From the NCBI GenBank assembly GCA_025062325.1, contig JANXAL010000073.1:1-37169 (forward strand): DNA of 37,169 nt, read 5' to 3'. The notes under the pieces were generated by a model that saw only the letters and a list, made by a program, of their open reading frames with translations, was not told the origin of the DNA and ran no database searches. Of this stretch, positions 24,361 through 31,823 are shown piece by piece (the stretch's first letter is position 1; every line of letters begins with the position of its first letter). The translations under genes and the position numbers were made by a program. This DNA is from Roseiflexus sp. Its GTDB lineage: Bacteria > Chloroflexota > Chloroflexia > Chloroflexales > Roseiflexaceae.

Positions 24361-25200
24361 ATGACCATGTACCCTGAAACAGAATATATCACTCCAGCCG
24401 AAGCGATTGACTACGTGACTGAACCGGTGGTGCGCATCGAGCATGTGACGAAGGAATTCGTCACTGGCGGCGTCCGCTTCCGCGCTCTCGATGACGTATC
24501 CCTCGAAATCCATCGCGGCGAGATGGTCGCCATTATGGGTCCGTCAGGTAGCGGCAAGAGCACCCTGATGACCATCCTGGGCCTGCTCGATGTACCAACC
24601 TCTGGTTCCTACTGGCTCGACGGGCAGGATGTCAGCAAACTGGATCGCGTGCAACAGGCGCGGGTGCGCAACCAGAAGCTGGGGTTCGTCTTTCAGAACT
24701 TCAACCTGCTGCCGCGGTTAACAGCCTTGAAAAACGTGGAACTGCCGCTCGTCTACGGGCGCGTCGGCGCGCGCGAACGCGAAGAGCGCGCTCGTCGGGC
24801 GCTGGAGGCGGTGGGGTTGGGAGCGAAACTGCACAACCGTCCCAATGAGCTGTCCGGCGGTCAGAAACAGCGCGTCGCTATCGCCCGTGCGCTGGTCGGC
24901 AACCCGGCGCTCGTACTTGCCGATGAACCGACTGGCGCGCTCGACACGCGCACCGGCGCGGAGATCATGGCGCTCTTCCGGCAGTTGAACCGCGAGCAAG
25001 GCATCACGATCGTCATCGTCACACACGACCCAGAGATCGGCAAGCAGATGGATCGGGTGATTGGGCTGCGTGACGGGCGGATCACTGAGAACATTCTGCA
25101 GGAATATTACCACATCGCTCTTCCGGCAGAAGAACTGGAACTGCCAGTGCGCGAAAAGGAACCGGTTGCAGTTCCGGTAATCAGAACAGAACAGGAGTAA
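24361..25200 (+). CDS. MacB/LolD-type ABC transporter ATP-binding protein
   Basis: 279 residues. Walker A GPSGSGKST at 60-68, Q-loop FQNFNLLPRL (111-120), signature LSGGQ at 164-168, Walker B LVLADEPTGALD at 184-195 and switch His222 in VTHD. The wording matches the lipoprotein/macrolide exporter ATPases that work with FtsX-like permeases. The N-terminal 20 residues and C-terminal 40 residues are extra. GGAAGGAG precedes the ATG. It powers the permease encoded six bases downstream. Confidence 0.96.
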   Translation: MTMYPETEYITPAEAIDYVTEPVVRIEHVTKEFVTGGVRFRALDDVSLEIHRGEMVAIMGPSGSGKSTLMTILGLLDVPTSGSYWLDGQDVSKLDRVQQARVRNQKLGFVFQNFNLLPRLTALKNVELPLVYGRVGAREREERARRALEAVGLGAKLHNRPNELSGGQKQRVAIARALVGNPALVLADEPTGALDTRTGAEIMALFRQLNREQGITIVIVTHDPEIGKQMDRVIGLRDGRITENILQEYYHIALPAEELELPVREKEPVAVPVIRTEQE

Positions 25201-25206
25201 GCGTCC

Positions 25207-26451
25207 GTGCTCAAAGAACTTACGCTCATGGCGATCGACAGTCTGCGCGCGAACATGTTTCGTTCGCTGCTGACAATGCTGGGCATTATCATCGGCTCCG
25301 CCACGCTCGTCGCCGTTCTGTCGCTTGGCAATGCGTTGCAAAGCCAAGTCTTCGAGCGCTTCGTCGATCTGGGCACCCGCCGGATCGCTGTGCTCCCTGG
25401 CGACCCGCAAGCGCGTGGCGCGCGCGATGTCCCCGGCTATGGTCTGTTGTCGATCCAGGACTACCGCGCGCTGGAGCAACTGGTGGCGCGCCACCCGGAT
25501 GTCTTTCGCACTATTGTGCCGGAAGTTTCTCTCCGCGTTCCAGTGCGTTTCGGCAGCTCCGTCGCCAACCCTACGGTTGTCGGCACGACGAAGGACTATC
25601 AGCTTGTGCAGACAGTGCCGGTGCAGTATGGTCGGTTCCTAACCGACGAAGACGAACGACAAGCGGCGCGGGTTGCTGTGCTCGGCGCACTGGTTGCTGA
25701 GGACCTCTTCGGCAAAGAGAATGTGAAAGATGCTGTTGGAAAGACTATCGAAGTCAACGGGCAACCGCTCCAGGTTGTTGGAGTACTGCGGCAACTTGGG
25801 GGACCATTTTCATCCGACCAGCGCATTCTGGTGCCGGTCAGCACGGCGCGGCTACGGATCGCTGGCAACCAGGATCTCCCTGGTCGCGGGTTGCAGATGA
25901 GCAGTATTCTGCTCAGTTTGCAGAGCGAGCGGTTGGTCGAGCGCGGCGAGGCGCTGGTGACTGCGACGCTGCGCGCCAGCCGCAATGTGCCTGACGGCGC
26001 CGTTGACGATTTTCGCCTGAACCTGCCAACACAGGCGCTCAACGTGCTGGCAGGAATCAACGGCGCCATCACTGGGTTTATCGCGCTAGTGGCAGGCATC
26101 AGCCTGGTGGTTGGCGGCATTGGCATTATGAACATCATGCTGGTAGCGGTCACCGAGCGCACCCGTGAAATCGGCGTGCGCAAAGCGCTTGGCGCTACCG
26201 ATGGCGATGTGCTGAGTCAGTTTGTGCTGGAAGCGGTTGTCATTAGCTTGGCAGGCAGCCTGATCGGCGTCACTGCCGCAATTGGACTGGTAGCGCTCAT
26301 CGGCGTGGCTGCCGGGCTGACTGTATCGATCTCGTGGATTGCCGTCGTCCTGGCGCTGGCATTCGCGTGCGCCATCGGCGTCATCTTCGGATACTACCCG
26401 GCGCGGCGCGCTGCTCTGCTTCTGCCAATCGAGGCGTTGCGGTATGAGTGA
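25207..26451 (+). CDS. MacB/FtsX-type ABC transporter permease
   Basis: 414 residues. An N-terminal membrane helix (RSLLTMLGIIIGSATLVAVLSLG, about 18-40) is followed by a large extracytoplasmic MacB_PCD domain (about 45-275) and three C-terminal helices with the FtsX signature (GGIGIMNIMLVAVTERTREIGVRKALGA near 300-327). Start GTG 25207, with AGGAG overlapping the end of the ATPase gene. The mechanotransmission-type topology fits export or extraction of a lipid, peptide or drug, in line with the TetR regulator. It is the last gene of the operon. Confidence 0.95.
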   Translation: MLKELTLMAIDSLRANMFRSLLTMLGIIIGSATLVAVLSLGNALQSQVFERFVDLGTRRIAVLPGDPQARGARDVPGYGLLSIQDYRALEQLVARHPDVFRTIVPEVSLRVPVRFGSSVANPTVVGTTKDYQLVQTVPVQYGRFLTDEDERQAARVAVLGALVAEDLFGKENVKDAVGKTIEVNGQPLQVVGVLRQLGGPFSSDQRILVPVSTARLRIAGNQDLPGRGLQMSSILLSLQSERLVERGEALVTATLRASRNVPDGAVDDFRLNLPTQALNVLAGINGAITGFIALVAGISLVVGGIGIMNIMLVAVTERTREIGVRKALGATDGDVLSQFVLEAVVISLAGSLIGVTAAIGLVALIGVAAGLTVSISWIAVVLALAFACAIGVIFGYYPARRAALLLPIEALRYE

Positions 26452-26500
26452 GGCGAGAGGCAAGAGCGGCGAGGGGCGAGAGGCAAGAGGCGAGAGAGCT

Positions 26501-26530
26501 GCAGATAGGAAGGTTGCAGATAGGAAGGTT
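26501..26530. repeat. Tandem 15-bp duplication
   Basis: GCAGATAGGAAGGTT occurs twice head to tail (26501-26515, 26516-26530) just after purine-rich GAGGCGAGAGGCAAGAG low-complexity DNA (26452-26500). No coding role is seen. Confidence 0.7.
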
Positions 26531-26699
26531 GCAGGTTGAACGAAGGTTCGGTGAGGTCTCAGAACGTGATCTGGAGGCTTTTGGAGCATTATTCCTCTGG
26601 AATGAATGAATCGCGCGAGCGGCGTGCAAGCCAGCCTTAAGGTCTACGCCATTGCACGTGTGGCGCATATGTAAGAGTGTCCTCTGCTCTCAAGGGCGG

Positions 26700-27250
26700 A
26701 GTAGGTGCGAGGGTCGTTTTCGGCGTCCTGACGCCTGTTTTCCCTTCATCTCCCCGCTCACAAGCGTAGCGTTTTTGGAGTGCAATCGATGTTCTCCGCG
26801 CCCTGACGCTCTTTTCCCCTCATCCCCCCTACCCCCTTCTCCCTCTCAAGTGTAGGCTTTTTGGGGGCCAAAGCAGGTTTGCCGCATCCTGACGCTCTTT
26901 TCCCCTCATCCCCCCGACCCCCTTCTCCCACAAGGGGAGAAGGGGGAGTTGGGGCGTCCTGTCGCCTGAAACGGGCAATGCAATGTGAGGGCTTGCCAAA
27001 AAACCTACACTTGTGAGCTGCTCCCACCCCCCTGCGCCCCCCGCATGCGGGGGTTGGGGGGAGAAGGGGGAGTTTACGCATCCTGACGCTCAAAACGGGC
27101 GATGCAACGGAAGGGCTTGCCCAAAAAATCTACCCTCGTGAGCCTGCGCTCCCCGCGTGCGGGGTGGAGAATAGGGAGCTGGGGCGTCCTGTTGCTTGAA
27201 ACGGGCGATGGAATGGAAGGGCTTGTTGAAAAAATCTACACTTGTGAGGT
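26700..27250. repeat. Array of palindromic MITE-like elements (block C)
   Basis: Fills most of the gap after the permease. Direct ends at about 26755-26780 and 26843-26865; inverted ends at 26988-27018, 27111-27143 and 27217-27249. A near-complete 176-bp element spans 26843-27018 with central hairpin CCCCCTTCTCCC (26918-26929) / GGGAGAAGGGGG (26935-26946). The following copies are half elements in the same inverted orientation, which suggests repeated unequal exchange or nested insertion. Confidence 0.8.
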
Positions 27251-27371
27251 GCGGGATGAAGGGATTGCTGCCACCTGCTTCCTTCCCACTCCCGACCTTC
27301 TCGGCTTTTACCTTTTCACCTGCAACATTCGCTGTGGAACGTTCAATACGTCATCTCCCCGCGTTCAACGT

Positions 27372-27899
27372 TCAACTTTCTACTGCCATGTGTGGACGAA
27401 ACGCCAGCGACCAGCGCCAGCCATGTTCGGTGCGGACTCCGTGCCAGATGCCAGCCGTTGGCGTGTGATTCCCGTAGTCGTAGCGATGTCCGCTCAGATC
27501 GATGCGATCGTTGGTTGTATGCTGCAGTGCGGCGAGAATGCAACTGCCGTGGGTGACGAGCGCCACACGCCGGAATGGTGTATCGTCGAGCTGTGTGAGA
27601 AGATTGACAATGCGGGCGCGCACCTCCAGGTGCGTTTCTCCAGGCGCCATTTCGCGCAATGTCTCAATCAGGGTCGGTTCCAATCCGATCAGTTGCCCGA
27701 TGGTTACAGCCGTTGCGCGGGCGCGAGTAAACGGCGACGAGAGCAACTGTTCAATGCCGCGCTCGCGTAGCCAGTGCCCCGCTTGCACTGCCTCCTCTTC
27801 GCCGCGCAGCGTCAACGGCGGCCCCGGCATCACAGTGTAGGGCAGGCCTGTTGTGCGATCTGGTTCAGCATGTCGGATCAAAAACAGTTCAGTCAACAT
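27372..27899 (-). CDS. Histidine phosphatase family protein (phosphoglycerate-mutase-like)
   Basis: 175 residues from ATG 27899. The phosphohistidine motif LFLIRHAEP (6-14), LSSPFTRARATA and VALVTHGS, with the second catalytic His, define the RHG phosphatase/mutase family. Members hydrolyse phosphomonoesters (alpha-ribazole phosphate, sugar or nucleotide phosphates) or shift phosphates; the substrate is not evident. An in-frame ATG at 27908 is also possible. A TACAAT -10-like hexamer lies seven bases before ATG 27899 and no ribosome site is visible, so the message may be leaderless. It is flanked by repeat blocks on both sides, and any longer upstream extension is repeat DNA. Confidence 0.88.
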   Translation of the reverse strand: MLTELFLIRHAEPDRTTGLPYTVMPGPPLTLRGEEEAVQAGHWLRERGIEQLLSSPFTRARATAVTIGQLIGLEPTLIETLREMAPGETHLEVRARIVNLLTQLDDTPFRRVALVTHGSCILAALQHTTNDRIDLSGHRYDYGNHTPTAGIWHGVRTEHGWRWSLAFRPHMAVES

Positions 27900-28019
27900 A
27901 CTGAACATTGTATCAGATTGTGGTAGACTTTCGTGGTGAAAGGCGAGAGGCGAGAGGCGAAAGGGGCTGATAAAAGGGGACTTTTCCAACACGCCCTCGT
28001 GCTGCATCGCCTGTTTGAG

Positions 28020-28400
28020 GCATTAGGACGCCCCACCTCTCCCTTCTCCTCTTCTCGCAAGCGTAGAGTTTTTAGCAAGCCCTTATGCTGCATCGCCCGT
28101 TTGGAGCATTGGAAAGCGCACACTCCCCCTTCTCCCACACGTAAACGCTGGCATTGCGCCGGTGTGGAAAGAGAGTTGGAAAGCACACACTCCCCCTTCT
28201 CCTACAAGGGAAAAGGGGGAAGAGGAATGAGAGGGAAAAAGGGCGTCAGGACGCGACAAACATCCATCGCACCTCAAAAACGCTACACTTGAGAGCTTCT
28301 CCCCTTTGGTGGAAAGGGGCGGGGGGATGAGGGGAACAAGGGCGTCGAGATGCGGCAAACCCGCTTCGCACCCTAAAAGCCTCCACTTGAGAGGGCGAAA
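28020..28400. repeat. Array of palindromic MITE-like elements (block D)
   Basis: A direct end at 28053-28083 (CTCGCAAGCGTAGAGTTTTTAGCAAGCCC) and inverted ends at about 28270-28296 and 28367-28395, with an imperfect central hairpin near 28190-28215. The element is more diverged than those in blocks A and C. Confidence 0.7.
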
Positions 28401-28548
28401 GGGGGAAGGTTGCAGCTTACAATGTGGAAGATCGCATGTTCAGGGAGCGATATTGCGCCATAGCCTCTCTGCCGGGCATCGTAACGTTTTTACGATGGGC
28501 AAGAGGAAAACAGCGAGCGCGAGCGACGCACATCCAGACATTTGTTTC

Positions 28549-28681
28549 CATTCGCTGATTCGCTGAAGCACTCGCTTATTCGCCAACGCATTCTCTTATT
28601 CGCCGACACATTCGCTTATTCGTTGACGCGTTCGTTGACCCATTCGTTGATTCGCTGACCACATTCGCTTATTCGCCGACA
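28549..28681. repeat. 20-bp tandem repeat (minisatellite) before the patatin gene
   Basis: Units of CATTCGCTTATTCGCCGACA run in strict 20-base register at 28549, 28569, 28589 and 28609, then a shortened unit at 28629, another at 28641 and a perfect one at 28662-28681. Unit differences are scattered. The array ends 22 bases before the patatin ATG, so it lies in the leader or promoter. Two degenerate units also occur at 21440-21479. Confidence 0.8.
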
Positions 28682-28703
28682 GCAGAGCGGCAAGGGGCGA
28701 TAC

Positions 28704-31058
28704 ATGACTCACGACGGCGATCCAATCTACACCGACGCCGACTTCATCAGAGATGATCTGCAGCGCTGCGACCTGGTGATGAAAGGCGGCATCGCCAGCG
28801 GCGTGGTGTACCCGCCAGCAATTATCGAACTTGCGACGCGCTATCAGTTCGTCAACATCGGCGGCACGTCAGCGGGCGCGATTGCGGCTGCTGCTGCGGC
28901 GGCGGCAGAATACGGGCGCACCATCCCATACGCTGGCTACCGTAGCGGTTTTCAGCGACTCGACCGGCTGCGCGCTTGGCTCGGCGCGAATGAAGGCAAT
29001 TTGGCAGGATTGTTCCAGCCGTCCCCCAACCTGAAGCCGTTATTCCACACGCTGCTCGATCTGGTGATCGCCTCAAAAACGGCGCTGCCGCCAAAACGCG
29101 CGTCTGCACGTCAACAATTGCCATCTGCGGTTCGCATTCCTGTTGCAGCGCTCCAGTTCGTCGGACGCGCACTTTCTCTCTTCCTCCGCACCGCCCGATT
29201 GCTGATGCGGTACAACACAGCGGTGACACTGGGGGTCGGAGTTGCAGCGGCGCTGATTATTGCAGCGATCTGGACCCTCCTGTCCCTCCTGAGCGACACC
29301 CCGGTGCAACCGTTGATCAGTGTCGGGCGAGTGGCGCTGTCGATTCTGGTCGGTCTGATCATCGGCGTGCTGGCGGGCGCAGTGCATCTTGTGTGGATTG
29401 CTGTCGCGGAACTGCCACGCAGTCTGTTTGGATTGTGCAGCGGTCATGCAGCAGGCGCAATCCCAGAGGGATGGCCGCCGACTCTAGGAGATACTGAAGG
29501 GCGCGGCAGGCCGCCTGCGCTGACTGACTGGCTCCATGCGGCGATCAATGGGCTAGCGGGGCGCGCTGCGGATCAACCGCCGCTCACGTTCGGCGAACTG
29601 GCGCATACGCCGGATGGTCGCAGGATTTCACTCCGCATGATGACCAGCAATCTGAGCGAACATATGCCATATGTGCTACCCAAAGACATGGGGCGCTTCC
29701 TCTTTGATCCGACCGAATTCGCGCGCCTGTTTCCGGAGATTGTCGTCGAACACATGCGCGCGCGCAGCGCAGGCGCAGCATATCAGGTGAAGGACGAACG
29801 CGGCGTAGTGCGAACACTGCTCCCTCTACCCGCCTGGCGCGATCTCCCTGTGGTCTTTGGTGTGCGTCTGAGCCTGAGCTTTCCAATTCTGATTGCCGCT
29901 GTCCCGCTCTACACGATCAGCGTCGCCGGGCAACGCGACGCGAGCGCCGGACGAACGCTGCGCGCAGAGCATCTTCAGCGCCATCTGTTCAGTGATGGCG
30001 GGATTGCCAGCAATTTTCCAATCCACTTTTTCGACCGCTGGTTGCCGACCCACCCGACCTTTGGCATCAATCTGGTGCAACTGTCCGCCGACGAGATCGA
30101 CGATGAGCAGTTCCTTCAGACGTTGCTGGCGGATGATGGAACGGAAACGTCAGCCGAGGCGCCGAAGCCCGGCGTGATCGTCAAACAGGCATATCTGGGG
30201 CGCGCCAACTTTCGCGCCGCGGCGCCTGAGCCGCCTCCGCCTTTCCGCGCCGCAGCGCCGTTCAGCAATCCGCAAGAGGAAGTCTATCTGCCGCCGGCTG
30301 GACCGAGCGAAGATTACATCGAGTGGAGGGCGATTACCAGTCTCCCGGCGTTCTTCTGGTCGATCTTCGGCACGGCGCAGAACTACCGCGATGCAGCCCA
30401 GGCGCGGCTGCCGGGGTACAACGAGCGGGTGGTGCGGGTGCGGTTGCGACCGGAAGAAGGCGGCCTCAACCTGCGTATGCCGCCCCGCATTGTCGCCGCG
30501 ATCATGCGCAAAGGGCGGCTTGCCGGGCGCGCATTGCTGCCGCAGGAACCCGAGGCGGCTGGCAGGAGACGCGGCGGCTTCCGTTTTGACGATCATCGCT
30601 GGGTGCGCCTGGTGACGCTTCTCTCGGAGATCGATCAGCAACTCCGCGACATGCGCGCTGCCTACGATGATGTTCAGGCGGACTATCCGTCGTTTTTGCG
30701 CGACGCGCTGACGAACGACAAGCTGCCGGTTTGCCCGCCGTATTACCTCGGCAACCCCGAAGAACGGGCGCTCTTTGCGCGACGCATCGAGGCGCTGATT
30801 GCGCTCTATACGCTGTGGAGCGATCTCGATGAGGCGACAACCGCGCGCCTCAATACGATCCTGTTGCGCATGAACAAACGGACGCTCCAGGACCTGGCGC
30901 GCCTGCTCGATCAACCCGATGACCAGGAGGCGTTGAGCGGCCTGCAGCACTGGCTCAGCGCCATGCACGCCGAGAAGGTGCGTGCTGCAAAAGCGGCAGA
31001 ACGCGAGCCATCGCCAGTCGAAGATATGATGGACCTGCGGGTGATGCCGACGATTTGA
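28704..31058 (+). CDS. Patatin-like phospholipase with internal membrane hairpin
   Basis: 784 residues. Patatin-type acyl hydrolase: oxyanion loop GGIASGVVYPPA (28-39), nucleophile elbow GGTSAGAI with Ser56 (GxSxG), and catalytic Asp431 in FSDGGIASNFP. Unlike plain patatins, about 240 residues sit between the elbow and the rest, including two strong membrane segments (about 172-197 and 207-236). The Asp comes some 375 residues after the Ser. The C-terminal 270 residues are soluble, helical and unrecognised. It is therefore expected to act on lipids from a membrane-bound position. AAGGGGCG precedes the ATG. It is convergent with the RNase H gene. Biological role unknown; I see no defence-system partners. 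Confidence 0.88.
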   Translation: MTHDGDPIYTDADFIRDDLQRCDLVMKGGIASGVVYPPAIIELATRYQFVNIGGTSAGAIAAAAAAAAEYGRTIPYAGYRSGFQRLDRLRAWLGANEGNLAGLFQPSPNLKPLFHTLLDLVIASKTALPPKRASARQQLPSAVRIPVAALQFVGRALSLFLRTARLLMRYNTAVTLGVGVAAALIIAAIWTLLSLLSDTPVQPLISVGRVALSILVGLIIGVLAGAVHLVWIAVAELPRSLFGLCSGHAAGAIPEGWPPTLGDTEGRGRPPALTDWLHAAINGLAGRAADQPPLTFGELAHTPDGRRISLRMMTSNLSEHMPYVLPKDMGRFLFDPTEFARLFPEIVVEHMRARSAGAAYQVKDERGVVRTLLPLPAWRDLPVVFGVRLSLSFPILIAAVPLYTISVAGQRDASAGRTLRAEHLQRHLFSDGGIASNFPIHFFDRWLPTHPTFGINLVQLSADEIDDEQFLQTLLADDGTETSAEAPKPGVIVKQAYLGRANFRAAAPEPPPPFRAAAPFSNPQEEVYLPPAGPSEDYIEWRAITSLPAFFWSIFGTAQNYRDAAQARLPGYNERVVRVRLRPEEGGLNLRMPPRIVAAIMRKGRLAGRALLPQEPEAAGRRRGGFRFDDHRWVRLVTLLSEIDQQLRDMRAAYDDVQADYPSFLRDALTNDKLPVCPPYYLGNPEERALFARRIEALIALYTLWSDLDEATTARLNTILLRMNKRTLQDLARLLDQPDDQEALSGLQHWLSAMHAEKVRAAKAAEREPSPVEDMMDLRVMPTI

Positions 31059-31074
31059 GCGGCGCCCCCGCTCA
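31056..31074. terminator. Hairpin carrying both convergent stop codons
   Basis: TGAGCGG (31056-31062) and CCGCTCA (31068-31074) are perfect 7-bp arms around CGCCC. The first arm begins with the patatin stop TGA and the second ends with the RNase H stop read leftward. No T-run follows, so it is a weak or factor-assisted terminator at best. Confidence 0.45.
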
Positions 31075-31737
31075 GACGGCGCCGGAGTCCTGGCTATCTC
31101 CGGCGTCCAGCGCCGCGAGCGCCTCGACCGGCATGCCCCAATTCGTGACCGTTGCTCGTTCTTCCTCTGGAGACGTGCATTTTTTCCAGCGCGCGCCGGA
31201 GACTCCGTGAATCCGCCCGCGACATTCTTCCCATGTGGCATGACGCGCCAGTTCGCCTCGCACCAGGCTCAGGTAGGAGATGCGTCGGCGTGCAGGCGCG
31301 CCGGACAACGTTTCTACACGACCATCGGCATACGCCTGGGCAAGCAGATTGGCGCGTTCGTTCCACGGATCGCCGCTGTGCCCGCGCACATAGTTCCATG
31401 TCACGCGCTGCCCGGCGAGTGCATCGAGTTCCTCCCAGAGGTCGCGGTGCTCAACCGGCGCGTCATCAGCAGTCAGCCAGTTGCGCTGTTTCCACAGCGG
31501 CAGCCAGCGGGTCGCACCGTTCAACAGATAGGCGCTATCGGTTGTCAGGCGCACCGGCGTGTCAGGGGGAACACGGCGCAGCGCCTCGACCGCTGCGCGC
31601 AGTTCCATCCGATTGTTGGTTGTCTGCTCTTCGGCGCCGCCGATTTCGATCACGTCGCCATTGCGAACAATGATCGCCGCCCATCCGCCGGGTCCGGGAT
31701 TGCCGCGGCAGGCGCCGTCGGTATAGATGTCGACCAT
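31072..31737 (-). CDS. Ribonuclease HI with a C-terminal hybrid-binding (viroplasmin-like) domain
   Basis: 221 residues. The RNase H fold opens VDIYTDGACRGNPGPGGW (Asp7), with Glu45 in NNRMELRAA and Asp67 in LTTDSAYLL, the three core metal ligands. GHSGDPWNERAN carries the conserved His120; the fourth acidic position (Asp134 in E. coli) reads Asn130. After a short linker, residues about 144-185 (YLSLVRGELARHATWEECRGRIHG..GARWKKCTSPEE) match the hybrid-binding domain that most bacterial and eukaryotic RNases H1 carry at the N-terminus. Here it is at the C-terminus. It degrades RNA in RNA-DNA hybrids. ATG 31737 has GGGAG upstream; an earlier in-frame start would add non-conserved residues. Confidence 0.9.
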   Translation of the reverse strand: MVDIYTDGACRGNPGPGGWAAIIVRNGDVIEIGGAEEQTTNNRMELRAAVEALRRVPPDTPVRLTTDSAYLLNGATRWLPLWKQRNWLTADDAPVEHRDLWEELDALAGQRVTWNYVRGHSGDPWNERANLLAQAYADGRVETLSGAPARRRISYLSLVRGELARHATWEECRGRIHGVSGARWKKCTSPEEERATVTNWGMPVEALAALDAGDSQDSGAV

Positions 31738-31823
31738 AACCACTCCCGTGCCGCTGGCATAACGAAGGTATAATACCACTGCTTTCGACAATTTGACTGA
31801 CTCGCCGGTGTGACAAGACCAGG

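Noticed and set aside
26843-27018. Central hairpin of the repeats as an intrinsic terminator
   Set aside because: The 12-bp stem is strong, but no T-run follows it on either strand.
27102-27770. A 222-codon + frame over the repeat block and the histidine phosphatase gene
   Set aside because: Its first part is repeat DNA and the rest is antisense to a gene with the RHAEP and THGS motifs.
28549-28681. Possible CRISPR array
   Set aside because: Units are directly adjacent with no unique spacers and no cas genes are nearby; it is a minisatellite.
30150-31241. A 363-codon - frame across the patatin and RNase H ends
   Set aside because: It overlaps two genes with recognisable domains and has Arg-rich shadow composition.
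28704-31791. Patatin plus RNase H as an anti-phage system
   Set aside because: The genes are convergent, not an operon, and there is no nucleotidyltransferase, NTPase or sensor partner beside the patatin.
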